Position numbers and translations under genes: made by a program. Below the pieces are notes generated by a model. That model saw nothing but the letters and a program-made list of their open reading frames with translations, ran no database searches and was not told the origin of the DNA. This document shows, piece after piece, positions 1 to 10,065 of a stretch of DNA of 64,000 nt (position 1 is its first letter; every line of letters begins with the position of its first letter). The DNA lies in assembly GCA_037127255.1 (NCBI GenBank), contig JBANSL010000012.1, positions 38,245,115 to 38,309,114 on the forward strand. Reading direction: 5' to 3'. The stretch is from Persicaria tinctoria (lineage: Eukaryota; Streptophyta; Magnoliopsida; Caryophyllales; Polygonaceae).

Positions 1-892
1 CTGGCCTGGCGTAGGAGTTCTCCTCATAGTTTGTAGGAGCCCCATATTTGTTGTCGTAGTTAGTGAGCTTTTCTAGCACACCCCATGCGTCGCTTGGTGG
101 CATTGTTAGATACTCATAGCGAGTATAATGGTTGATCCTATCCTTAGTGATTTGATTAAGAGAGTTGAAGAAGATCTCCTGAATGACGTAGGGTGGCTGT
201 CCATGAGTAGGGCAAGATCGCAGCAGTTCTTTGTAGCGTTCCCATGCCTTTGCCAGCGGTTCCCCTTGCTTTTGTTTGAAGGCGGTGATTTTCTGACGGA
301 GAAGTGCTGTTTTGGCGGGTGGGAAGTATTTGTTCAGGAACTCTTGCTCTACTTGGGCCCAGGTGGTGAGAGATCTTGGCTTCAGTCCTTCAAGCCACTT
401 CAGTGCAGGTCCAGCGAGCGACCAGGGAAAAGATTTCATCTTGACATATTCCAGAGTTGTACCTTCAGCAAGAGTACGACACATATCATGAAAGTTAGTA
501 ATATGTTCAAGAGGGCACTCATTAAATTTGCCATAAAAAGCATTATTTTTAAGCTCTATAAAAAATTGAGTGCGAATTTCAAAGGAGTTATCAAGGATTA
601 GAATCGCCGATTCAGGCACGACGAGAGCTGGATGCATATAATCCTCAGCGGTAGTTGGATATTGGGCAAGCTCAGCTTCTGCTTGCCTTGTGCGCTCAGC
701 TTCTTGTTCCCTCGCTGCCCTTTCATTGGCGATAGTGGTATCCTTTGCGGCTAGTTCCCTTGTAAGCCTTTCGATCATTTGCTCTTGTGTTTCAACGGCC
801 GCCATTATCCTTTTGAGTTTAGAGTGGATGTGTAGGTAGCGCTCCAGTTCGTCTAAGGCGTCAAACTCAGGTTGTAGACCAGAACGACGCAT
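1..892 (-). CDS. gag: Gag polyprotein, N-terminal 297 codons, runs off the window
   Basis: An uninterrupted minus-strand frame starts at the ATG at 892-890 (MRRSGLQPEFDALDELE) and stays open to the window edge. It follows the primer site by about 60 bases, as expected for gag. After an N-terminal charged, coiled-coil-like stretch rich in Glu, Arg and Ala (about residues 25-90), the usual plant retrotransposon gag block follows. It includes NNAFYGKFNECPLEHITNF and FPWSLAGPALKWLEGL, then a segment with WAQVEQEFLNKYFPP and KAWERYKELLRSCPTHG. Gag would form the cytoplasmic particle that packages element RNA. This is the best preserved gag in the family: the homologous frame in element C is broken by stops and insertions. 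Any zinc knuckle and pol would lie outside the window. Confidence 0.85.
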   Translation of the reverse strand, partial: MRRSGLQPEFDALDELERYLHIHSKLKRIMAAVETQEQMIERLTRELAAKDTTIANERAAREQEAERTRQAEAELAQYPTTAEDYMHPALVVPESAILILDNSFEIRTQFFIELKNNAFYGKFNECPLEHITNFHDMCRTLAEGTTLEYVKMKSFPWSLAGPALKWLEGLKPRSLTTWAQVEQEFLNKYFPPAKTALLRQKITAFKQKQGEPLAKAWERYKELLRSCPTHGQPPYVIQEIFFNSLNQITKDRINHYTRYEYLTMPPSDAWGVLEKLTNYDNKYGAPTNYEENSYARP

Positions 893-954
893 ACACCTGC
901 GAAGTAAGTTAAAATAAACGTGAGACTTAACTACCTAAGGCGCGAATGATAGCT

Positions 955-972
955 TCCCTGGCAACGGCGCCA
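955..972 (-). other. Primer-binding site of element A
   Basis: The minus strand reads TGGCGCCGTTGCCAGGGA immediately inside the LTR end, separated from it by a few bases. Elements B and C carry TGGCGCCGTTGCCGGGGA at the same place, so A differs by one base. From memory this primer sequence is typical of Athila/Tat-type gypsy elements and is usually assigned to tRNA-Asp. Confidence 0.8.
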
Positions 973-975
973 ATT

Positions 976-3039
976 TGTTGTATAGGAGGAAATCGAGACT
1001 TGCAATAATAAAATAGAAATAAATCACAGCAAACCAGATTCCGTCCCTTGCAAATAATTACAAGACCTCCTCCTGATGCAGCAGCGGGAAGTCAGGATCG
1101 ATCCACGAGGAAGCGTGTCGGCGGATCCTAGGCAGCGGAAAAATCTCACGAACGTCGACAACAGTGGTACTCGATCTTGACTAGGGTTAGTCGACAGGAG
1201 ATCAGGCACAGTCGAACAGCGCAGCAGTCGCAGGCAGAGGCTCATCGATATCGACAAGGGCTACTCGATGTCGAGTATAGTCCTTGTCGACTTCGGGTTT
1301 GGCTCGTCGAGTTCCTGCACAAGTCAGCTACAGCGACCTTGGTCGAATATCAGTAGTCGAGCTCGACCAGGCTTGGTCGAGATCGAGTAGAACAGAAACT
1401 AAAACGAAATAAAATAAATGCAAAGGCTTTGGGATCTTGACTAAACTTAATGTAAAAAGGACTTCCAAGATTGGGGTTTGCAACAACGATAACCAAGCAT
1501 GCATAAGGCAGAACCAAACAAATTATCATGTAAATCGCATCAAAGGACAAGCTTTCGCCTTTTCCAACAATTAGACAACTCTTTCAAGAAACCCTAATTG
1601 TCTCTACCGATTTTATGTTTATAATCCAAGTTGTTAGCATGGATCTCCATTAGATGGGTAATAAACACATAAACAAGTAGGAGATGCTCAAAACATGATA
1701 AAGGTCAGATCTTTACCTCAAACACGCATGGCTATCGTCGGGCTCGCCCCAACCCTAGAAGTGGGTGGACTACTCACGCCTCATCGCAAACTCAGACATC
1801 ATTGATTGAAAGAAAACTACTTGCATTGAAATAAACCAAAGTTTACAACCGCCTGAAGCCAATTCCGCTCTCGCTTCACAACTCCAATCGGCCGCTCACT
1901 CTCTCCCTCTACTTCTCCTACTTACTTCCCTCTCTAGAATTGAATGAATAAAACTGAGCCCCATGGGCTTTATTTATAGCCTTTTAACCCTTGCTAATCA
2001 AGGATAGAATATCTATATCTATATCTAAAACTATATCTAAAATGCTTAAGGATAAATAAAAGCAATAAAGAAATTAAATCTAAATATATCTAAATTGTCT
2101 CAAGTGGATAAAACTTTCTTCCATGATGTATCTTGATAGATTGGATAGACTTCGGTCTTCTCGGCTTCCAAGGAATCCCAACTCTACTCGGACTGCTCAC
2201 GTCGACGCGATTCCAGATACGGGTCTACTCGACATCGACAAGGGCTCGTCGACATCGACTAGGATTCGTCGTCGACTGGACTCCTCGGGTGACTCTGCTT
2301 GACAAGGCTCGGACAAGGCTCCTGGGCGTCGTCGACTTCGACAAGGCTTCGTCTACATCGACTACGTACTTCCCTTCCGCTGGAGCGAGTCGCTTCGCCC
2401 GCTGCAGCGAGAGCGTTGATCCGCGGGTGCGAGAACCCATTTCCGCTGGAGCGAGATGGTGAGCTCCGTCATCTTGGTGCATCCCGCTAGCAGCGAGGTT
2501 TTCCGCGGCAGCGAGCGGCCCGCTGCAGCGAGTTGAGTCGCTGGCAGCGAATGCTGCCTGGTCGTCTTCGTCCTCGGCTTGCCTCCTCTTCTCGTCGACT
2601 CTGGGTGTGGCGCTGAGGCGTCGTCGATCTCGACTAGGGCTTGTCGAGATCGAGTAGGGCTCCGGAGCTGGGTTGGTCTGGCTCTCGACATTGCTCCTAG
2701 TCGACAAGGCCTGTGCTCGGACATGCTCGTCTAGATCGAGTAAGGCCTACTCGAGATCGAGTAGCCTGGGCTCTCAGCTTGATTCGACTGGTTCCGCTGT
2801 TTCTTTGACCTTGGACTTCTGTAGTGGTTTTCCGAGCTTTTCTGACCTTCCTTAGAGTTGCTGTAAAACGTCTCGAATTCTGCGAATTTAAACAGAAACT
2901 GGTGTAGATTCCATAATTTGGCAAATAAACATAAACTACATAGATTCTGTACTAGCTAACCCAAATGTATGCAAAGTATGCAGAAAACGATATTAAAGTT
3001 ACTGTAAAATATGGCAAATTCAGCTCACAACACTGGACA
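976..3039 (-). repeat. 5' LTR of element A (2.06 kb)
   Basis: In plus orientation it begins TGTTGTATAGGAGG next to the primer site and ends CACTGGACA, so it has TG...CA ends. The minus strand carries a TATA box (TATAAATA at 1978-1971), placing U3 to the right. The LTR is full of TCGA-based palindromic words in both U3 (about 2200-2790) and U5 (about 1150-1390). It also has a cluster of CGCTGCAGCGAG-like units at 2377-2550. Homologous LTRs are at 8278-10065, 17039-19010, 33459-35320 and 50970-52370. Confidence 0.85.
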
Positions 3040-3042
3040 ACC

Positions 3043-3281
3043 AAAGCAAAACGACATGGCACATATTGGAATCGAATAGAAAAGAGTTATCGGAGAAACA
3101 GATTCACCACCGATTTCGAATAGAAAATGGGCAAGTTTGCTTTCGATAAAGGTTATGCGAGAGGTGTCTCCCTCAAATCTAAAGCAAATTTACCCATTTT
3201 CTATCTAAAGTCGATGGTGAATCTATTTCTCCGATAACTCTTGTCCAATCGATTCCAATATGTGTCATGTCGTTTTGCTTT
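3043..3281. mobile_element. Foldback MITE with about 100-bp inverted arms
   Basis: The left arm (3043 to about 3147, beginning AAAGCAAAACGACATG) and the right arm (about 3177-3281, ending CATGTCGTTTTGCTTT) are inverted copies. Only scattered mismatches separate them, and they flank a spacer of about 30 bases. No coding capacity is present. A transcript across it would fold into a long hairpin. The superfamily is undetermined. The inverted match extends past the left arm into the end of LTR A (ACTGGACA versus TGTCCAGT on the right), so the exact left border is uncertain. Confidence 0.8.
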
Positions 3282-3527
3282 AGGTGTCCAGTTAAAACTA
3301 ACTGCTTACACGTCAACCTGCAAATAAATCCCCACCCAATTTCTTCTTCTTCGATGGTTTTTATCTGAAACGTAAGATTGAATTCAAATTATATTAATGC
3401 CCCCATTGTCATTCATCCATCTCTCTCCGTCCTATCATCACCAATCTCTCTCTCCTCTGCAACTTTACTTTTCTTTTTTCACTCCTCTCTCTCTCTCTCT
3501 CCTGTCATCTCTTTCCTCTGTAGACTT
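3282..3527. other. Unassigned CT-rich flank ending in the element F target site
   Basis: This is AT- and CT-rich sequence with short (CT)n runs and no plausible gene. Its last five bases (3523-3527, GACTT) are the left target-site duplication of element F. The same CT-rich sequence resumes at 16783. Confidence 0.6.
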
Positions 3528-4850
3528 TGATACGTTTGGGATACCCGATCCTTCGCCTGTAAGCTCAAGATCAAGAACCACGTCGTATATTTGCCCGATC
3601 TTGCAATGCTCTTCCAATATCTCCTGATTAACAAATTAACTAAACTAATTAAGAAACTATTTAAAGCGACGAAAATAACTTAAACAATTTAAACTTATTA
3701 AATAGTGGTGAAAACGGAAAGCGAGGGAACGAAGGAGCGAGAGCTCGCGCGCACGGGTCCGGGTTCGTTGGGTGAGAGGAAGGAAGCGCACGAGATTGGC
3801 TCCTCAGGGCGCTGAGACGCGTGCGGGAGTAGTCGAAGACAAGGGCGAGATCGAGGAAGCCAGGGGAACTCGCAAGAAGCTAGAGCGAGAGCGAGCACGA
3901 GGGTGTCGGGGATGCCGAGCGCACGCACGCAGGTGTCTGATGGTGCTCTCTAGGAGCGAGAAAAGCCATATGCAAGCGATCGCGATCGCGAGAGCACTCC
4001 TGGGCGCCAGGCTCCCAAGGCCAGGAAGCCAATGCCGAGGACCAAAGCGTCGGTCTTCTTCTTCCCTTGTTGCGACGATTCTTGCTAGGGTTTAGATTGT
4101 GTTTGGTTTCGGTTATTATGGTGAACGAAAGGGTTGATGATGGTGGTAGTGCCAATGAACATAGAACACAAGAGCAAAGACCTTTTGGGATTGAAATTGA
4201 AGAACCCTTTAATCCATAAAGGGGTTCCTCAATTCTATTCAATCTGAGTAATTCAATGAAAGGTACAATGTTTGAATAGAAAGCTAACAATCGATTCTAA
4301 TCATGCAAGATAGAATTTAGGTTGATAAAAGATATAATTAAATTCCTAAAGATAAAGTAAACATAATGAAGATATAATTCTAAAATTTAGTGGACAAGAA
4401 TTACATCTAAAGAAGATATAATTAACTCCACCTTATTAGTAAATTGCATAAAATAATAAACTAATTAATTAAATTAAAACCGGTCCAAGCACAAGGGTGT
4501 ACTCGACATGGGCCCCCATCCACTCAACACTTCCTTGGCCCACTCGACATGATGTGGTCTCGAGTGGCCCATGTTGATGTCGAGCCTTGTTGTGTCATGG
4601 CGGGTGCTGACGAGTCTTCATGAGCTCCGTTTGTGGATGCAAGCTCACATCCTGTGCCGGTGGTGTAGTCCTGAGCAAAGTGATCCATGATGGCCTGAAC
4701 CCTTGCTCCATCGTTCCTTGGTAACAGACAAGAACGACTTTGGTTGCATCTTGAATTCTCTTGGCCCTTATACGAGTGATAGGACCATCGAATGGAACCT
4801 TCATATTGTCCTCAATGTCACCAGAAGTCATCGACAATTGCACTGCATCA
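3528..4850 (-). repeat. 3' LTR of element F (1.32 kb)
   Basis: Plus orientation begins TGATACGTTTGGGATA and ends GCACTGCATCA. It is clearly homologous to 15515-16777 along its length, including the AG-rich block near 3720-3960 and the segment encoding the pol extension near 4595-4843. The minus-strand sequence just outside it (AAGTGTAGGAGAA) is the polypurine tract. Confidence 0.9.
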
Positions 4851-4855
4851 TTCTC
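4595..4855 (-). pseudogene. Pol C-terminal extension encoded inside the 3' LTR of F
   Basis: The minus-strand frame of the integrase ORF meets a TAG at 4858-4856, then stays in frame across the polypurine tract and LTR border. It next encodes a segment that includes GDIEDNMKVPFDGPITR and the basic stretch IRAKRIQDATK. The 5' LTR copy (16522-16770) has the same frame with ITRARAKRIQDATK. A DGPITRARAK-type tail after the integrase is familiar from CRM-like pol proteins. The in-frame stop therefore probably truncates a pol that once ended within the LTR. Confidence 0.6.
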
Positions 4856-5836
4856 CTACACTTGATTTTGATTTGTCCTCAAACCGTCGTCAGAGTCATC
4901 GCCAGGCACGAAAAAAGATAGATCGGCGACGTTGAAGGTAGAATGAACATTGTATTTGTTGGTAGGGAGACCCAACTTGTATGCATTAGGACCCATCTTC
5001 TGAACCACTCGAAATTGTCCATCTCCCCTGGGGTCCAGCTTAGATTTCCGTTGTTGCGGAAACCTTTTCTTCCTGAGATGCAGCCATACCAGATCACCAA
5101 CGTTGAACTGCACATCCTTGCGATGCTTGTCCTTCGCTGCCTTGTATTGCGCAGTTTTCCTTTCCAGCCGCGCCTTGATACGCTCATGCAAGCGCTTGAT
5201 AAAGTCCACTTGCTTAGCTGCATCCATGCTCTCCATCTCCTTGAGAGGCCGTAGCATCATGTCCACTAGGGTGAGTGGGTTTCGAACATATACAACCTCG
5301 AATGGAGTTTGCTTGGTTGCTAAGTGTCTACACCTGTTATAAGCAAACTCAACAAATGGTAGGCATTCTTCCCACCTACGGAGGTTAGTTCGCAGCATGA
5401 CTCTAAGGAGAGCCCCAAGAGTTCTATTTGTAACCTCGGTTTGGCCATTAGTTTGGGGGTGACAACAAGGACAAAATAATAGTTTTTTACCCAACTTAGA
5501 CCATAAAGTTTTCCAAAAACAGCTTAAAAATTTAGAGTAACGATTAGAAACACTAGATAATGGCAATACATGTAAGCGGACAACATCCTTAAAGAATAAA
5601 TGAGCAATATGAATAGCATCATCAGTTTTGTGACATGGTATGAAATGAGCCATTTTGTAAAATTTGTCATGACCCTTAGAAGTTCTAGGCAAGCCAACAA
5701 TGAAATCCATAGATACATCTTCCCAGGGTGCATTTGAAATAGGTAAAGGTTGATATAGACCATTTGCATTAGATTTCGATTTAGCCTTAGCACATGTGAC
5801 ACAACTTTTAACAAATCTAAGCACATAATTAGACAT
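4856..5836 (-). pseudogene. Integrase domain of element F
   Basis: This is the Ty3/gypsy integrase core with its C-terminal domain. The start (VLRFVKSCVTCAKAK) supplies the CxxC of the HHCC zinc finger; the two histidines lie in the preceding frame. The core shows DFIVGLPRTSKGHDKFYKMA with the first catalytic Asp. The second usually lies in SDRDxKF but here reads SNRYSKFL, so that Asp is replaced by Asn. The glutamate region reads NGQTEVTNRTL. The C-terminus (LHLRKKRFPQQRKSKLDPRG through NVHSTFNVADLSFF) is the GPF/Y-type module. The loss of one catalytic Asp and the frameshift from RNase H indicate a dead enzyme. Confidence 0.85.
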
Positions 5837-5868
5837 TTTAGGCCAAAAGTAATGTTCCTTTAATCCAG

Positions 5869-6693
5869 CTAGTGTTTTTTGAAACCTTCATGCCCTCTAG
5901 ACTCATGAATTTCTTGAGTTAACAGTCGTCGAATAGAAGAAGATGGGATACAAAGCTTGCCCATCTTAAACAAATAACCATTATCAAGAAAATATGAATC
6001 AGCTTCACCTTTGGACAGACATTGAGCATATATAGTTTTAAAGAAACCTTCTGAAGCATACATTTCCTTTATCAAAGCAAAACCCAAAACATGTGCATCC
6101 ATATGGTTTAGGAGGACATACCTGCGTGATAGCACGTTAGCTACCACATTATCCTTTCCCTTCTTGTGGTGAACCACATAGGAAAAGGTCTCCAGAAACT
6201 CCACCCATCGAGCAAGTTGCCTGCTGAGCACTACCTGTCCTTTGAGGCACTTCAAAGCTTCATGATCCGAGTGAATCACAAACTCCTTCGGCCATAGATA
6301 GTGCTGCCATGTTTGTAAGCAAAGAACCAGTGCAAACAACTCCTTGTCGTAGGTAAAATAGTTGAGCTCTACGGGGCCCAACTTCTTGCTGAAATAGGCA
6401 ATGGGGCGCCTATTTTGAAGCAGAACTCCACCAATGCCAGTGCCAGAAGCATCACACTCGAGCTCGAACGGTTGTGCGAAGTCAAGGAATTGCATCACAT
6501 GGGCATGAGTGAGGCGATCCTTGAGAGCATCGAATGCCCTCTGATGTGAGTCTGTCCAGCGAAACGTCACATCCTTCTTAGTTAGCTCATGTAGGGGGCG
6601 GCAATAGTGCTGATGTCCTTGACAAAGCGTCGATAGAAGCCAGCAAGGCCCAGAAATGAGCGGACGTGAGTGGGGGTATGTGGTTGAGCCCAC
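5869..6693 (-). pseudogene. RNase H and integrase zinc-finger region of element F
   Basis: The frame begins in the thumb/connection of RT and continues with the RNase H block of gypsy elements: [43 protein letters not shown] and [14 protein letters not shown]. It ends with [13 protein letters not shown], the histidine half of the integrase zinc finger. It overlaps the RT frame by about 110 bases in a different reading frame and is separated from the integrase frame by another shift. At least two frameshifts therefore interrupt what should be one polyprotein. Confidence 0.85.
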
Positions 6694-7355
6694 TTTTGTA
6701 TAGCACGAACCTTCTCCTCATCTATCTTTAGTCCAGATGCAGACACTATAAAACTAGGAAAAATGGTAGACTCGGATGCAAAAGAATACTTCTTTAAATT
6801 GGCATACAATTTCTCCTTTCTAAGACAATCAAATACCAATTTTAAGTGACTAAGGTGACCATGCATGTTCTTGCTATAAATTAAGATATCGTCAAAATAT
6901 GCAACGATAAATTTTCCTAAGTAACGTCTAAGGACATGGTTCATAAGCCTCATAAAAGTAGAAGGAGCATTTGTTAAACTAAAAGGCATTACTAACCATT
7001 CATATAAACCATACTTAGTTTTAAAAGCCATTTTCCATTCATCTCCCTGTTTCATCCTAATTTGATGATATCCACTTCTAAAATCATTTTTAGAGAAAAT
7101 GCATGCACCATATAATTCATCAAGCATATCATCTAAACGAGGAATAAGGTGACGATACTTAACCGTTATTTGGTTGATTACATGACAATCAACACACATG
7201 CGCCAAGAGCCATCCTTTTTTGGAACCAAGATGACAGGCACGACACAGGGGGAGAGGCTTTCTCGCACAAAGCCCCTATCCATAAGCTCCGTGACTTGGC
7301 GTTGCAGCTCCTTTGTCTCCTCATGACGAGCTCTATAGGCGGCGCGATTAGGCAA
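6582..7355 (-). pseudogene. Reverse transcriptase domain of element F
   Basis: This is Ty3/gypsy RT. It includes [58 protein letters not shown] and the catalytic YFDDILIYS box, followed by the thumb ([17 protein letters not shown]). The usual FSKIDLRSGYHQ motif reads [12 protein letters not shown] and retains its Asp. The active-site DD is intact, but the reading frame ends early at 6582 and the upstream link to protease (7356-7547) is broken by stops. Confidence 0.9.
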
Positions 7356-7547
7356 GGATGCGCCAGGGACGAAGTCAATCTGATGCTCAATCCCTCAAAT
7401 AGGCAGAAATCCTTGTGGTAGATCAGTGGGAAGGACATCCAAATAATCCTGCAAAAGAGCAGCAATAGGTGCAGGAATATGACTCAAATCCACAACATTT
7501 AACAATACCTCTTTCATTACCAATAGGATGTGAGGTCGATGAGCATT
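7356..7547 (-). pseudogene. Protease-RT linker of element F, broken
   Basis: Minus-strand translation gives gypsy-type linker fragments in more than one frame, running into [17 protein letters not shown]. Stops and frameshifts separate it from both neighbours. No independent gene is seen. Confidence 0.5.
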
Positions 7548-8216
7548 CTAGGTGATGGTCTCTTTCTGAGGTTGAGAAACCAAAGAACGCAGTTCAATAG
7601 AGCCCTCAAGCGAAGTATGAGAAGGCTGTGTTGATGTAGAAGGAGGGTGGTGAGACGTCGGAGAGGCCGCGAGTGCGGGCTTAGAAGCCGCGGACGCGGT
7701 GGGGTTGGCCACGAGGGCGGTGTGGGTTGTCGAGCCCTCATGTAGTTTCCCCTTCCGTTGGGCCTTCTTTTGAGCGTCATGTTGTTGTTTCTTGCGAACC
7801 TGTTCCTTTAAAACATCTTGAGGCGAAAGCGGTAGGAGAGTAACTCTCCTCCCATCAAAAGTGAAGGAATATGTATTCGTACGACCATCATGTATAATAG
7901 AATGATCATATAACCAAGGACGACCAAGCAAAATATGACTACAATCCATCCTACCAACATCACATAGAACCTTATCATGATATGATCCAATAGAAAATGA
8001 AACTAAGCATTGTTTGGTAACCATAATATCAGATCCATCATCAGTTATGCCATTTAATCCATAGTGAGTAGCTTTATGAGTAGTAGTCAAATGTAAGAAA
8101 TCCACTGCCTTTTCATTGATGAGATTGTAGCAACTTCCACCATCGATGATGATGCTCAAGGTAGCCTCGCGAACCATACACTTAGTGTGGAAGATGTTCT
8201 CCCTTTGATCAGCCAT
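7548..8216 (-). pseudogene. Aspartic protease domain of element F
   Basis: This is a retropepsin-like domain. LSIIIDGGSCYNLINEKAVD contains the active-site Asp in DGG, where plant gypsy elements usually read DSGAS or DGGSC. The flap and second half include CLVSFSIGSYHDKVLCDV and DCSHILLGRPWLYDH. A Pro/Ser/Thr/Ala-rich linker of about 70 residues follows, with many Lys and Gln. The frame starts at 8216, only about 55 bases from the insertion point of element B, which separates it from gag. Confidence 0.8.
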
Positions 8217-8277
8217 GGGAGACTCCTGAATGTGTAGGACCCAACGATTGACAAGGCAGAGAACGTCCTAAAAGTCG

Positions 8278-10065
8278 TGTTATAGGAGGAAATCGAGTTT
8301 AAAATATAATAAAATAGATCAAACCAGATTCGTGCCCACGTAAATAATTACAAGACCTCCTCCTGGTGAAGCAGCGGGAAGTCAGGATCGATCCTCGAGG
8401 AATCGAGTCAGCGGATCCTAGGTAGCGGAGGTATCTCACGGGTGGTCGTCGACTTCAGTGTACTCGACCTCGACTAGGTGGTAGTCGACAGGGGTCAAGC
8501 ACAGTCGAATCCGAGCAAGTTGCAGTAACTGGTGTTGGTCGACTTCGAGTAAGCAACTCGACGTCGAGTAGACTCTGGTCATAGTCGAGTAAGGCTGGTC
8601 GACTTCGAGTTCCTGCAGAGACAGAAGCAACAACGATCTTTGCTAGATCGAGGATCAGTAGTCGACGTCGACCAAGGGGTGGTCGAAGTCGAGCAGAAAC
8701 AGTAACGGAAATAAAGAACAAAGCTTTCGGATTTGAAATAAACTTTATGTAAAAGAAAACTTCCAAGATCGGGGTTTGCAACAACGATAACCAAACATGC
8801 ATAAGGCAAGATAAATAACGATAATCATGCAAATCGCATCGAAGGATCAAGCTTTCGCCTTTTCCAACAATTAGACAACTCTTTCAAGTGACCCTAATTG
8901 TATCTACCGATTTTATGTTTATTATCCAAGTTGTTAGCATGGATCTCTATTAAATAGGTAATAAACACATAACATGTAGTAGATGCTCAAAACATGATAA
9001 AGGTCGGATCTTTACCTCAAACACGCATGGGTATCGTCGGGCTCGCCCCAACCTTAGAAGTGGGTGGACTACTCGCTCTTCATCGCAATTGCAGACATCA
9101 TTGATGAAAAAGAAATAACTTGCATTAATAAACTCAACCAAAGCTTACAACCAATCGAAGCCAACTTGCTCTCGCTCCTTAACTCCTCTCGGCCTCCACT
9201 CTCTCTCTCTCTCTCTCTCTCTCTTCTTCTTCTTCTTCTTCTTCTTCTTCTTCTTCTCTTCCTAAGATTGAATGAATAAAAAACCAGCCCTATAGGCTTT
9301 ATTTATAGGTTTCCAATCCTTGTTAATCAAGGAAAGAAATTCTATCTAATATCTAAAGATAAAACTTTAATAAAAGGAACATTTATCTTAAAATGAAATT
9401 AACTAAATATCCAAATATCCTCATGTGGTAGATAAATCCTTCTCTCCATAGATAGATCTTGATAGAATATGATGAAATCGGTCTTTCTGCATGCCCAAGT
9501 CTTCAACTCGACCTTGGATTGGCCCAATGGACTCGCGGCCCAGATTCGGTTTTGGTCGACTTCGACCAACTTGGTCGACGTCGAGTAAAATCTCGTCGAT
9601 CACGGGTGGTCTTCGCAATTCTCGAGTTCTCCTCTCCTCGTCGAGCTCGGGCTGAGTTTCTGGTTTGGTCGACTTCGACCAACTTGGTCGACGTCGAGTA
9701 AACGTGTTAGTTCTCAGCATTCCCGAGCCCTCGTTCATCGGATTGAGGCATATGAGTATGCGTTGAAAAGCTCTTTTTGAGGGCTACAACTCTCATGAAG
9801 ACATCAAATCTTGATTCAGAATGATGGATGTCGAAATATGGCCTTTTATCCAGCTCCACCATTCTTAGCTTCTCCATGAGTTTCCTTTAAGCTCCAAAGT
9901 GCGTCCGATTTCTGCGAAATTAAACAGAAACTAGTGTAGACTTCATAATTTGGAAAATAAGTGTAAACTACATAGATTCTGTATTAATCTAACTCAAATG
10001 CATGAAATGCATACATAAATCGATATAAATGTAGATATAAAACATGGCACAAAACATGGACATCA
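8278..10065 (-). repeat. 3' LTR of element B (1.79 kb)
   Basis: Plus orientation starts TGTTATAGGAGGAAATCGAG and ends AACATGGACATCA. A TATA box (TATAAATA on the minus strand) lies at 9307-9300. A (CT)n followed by (CTT)n microsatellite lies at about 9199-9256. TCGA-type palindromic words cluster at 8440-8700 (U5) and 9500-9710 (U3). Confidence 0.9.

Larger units (their letters stand above)
1..3039 (-). mobile_element. Element A: 5' end of a minus-strand Athila/Tat-type Ty3/gypsy retrotransposon
   Basis: Reading on the minus strand, a 5' LTR (976-3039) is followed by a primer-binding site, a short leader and an open gag frame that leaves the window at base 1. The LTR end, primer site and gag are related to element C at 33-52 kb, so A, B, C and the solo LTR at 17 kb form one family. 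The rest of A lies outside the window, so its target-site duplication cannot be checked; the five bases after the LTR are ACCAA. The Athila/Tat assignment rests on the primer site and on the gag and protease style seen in C. Confidence 0.85.

Noticed and set aside
128..601. Plus-strand frame of 157 codons
   Set aside because: Antisense to the gag of element A, which runs on the minus strand with clear homology.
2225..2724. Overlapping frames of 120-160 codons on the minus strand in LTR A
   Set aside because: They translate the TCGA and CGCTGCAGCG repeats of U3 in several frames, with no conserved protein content.
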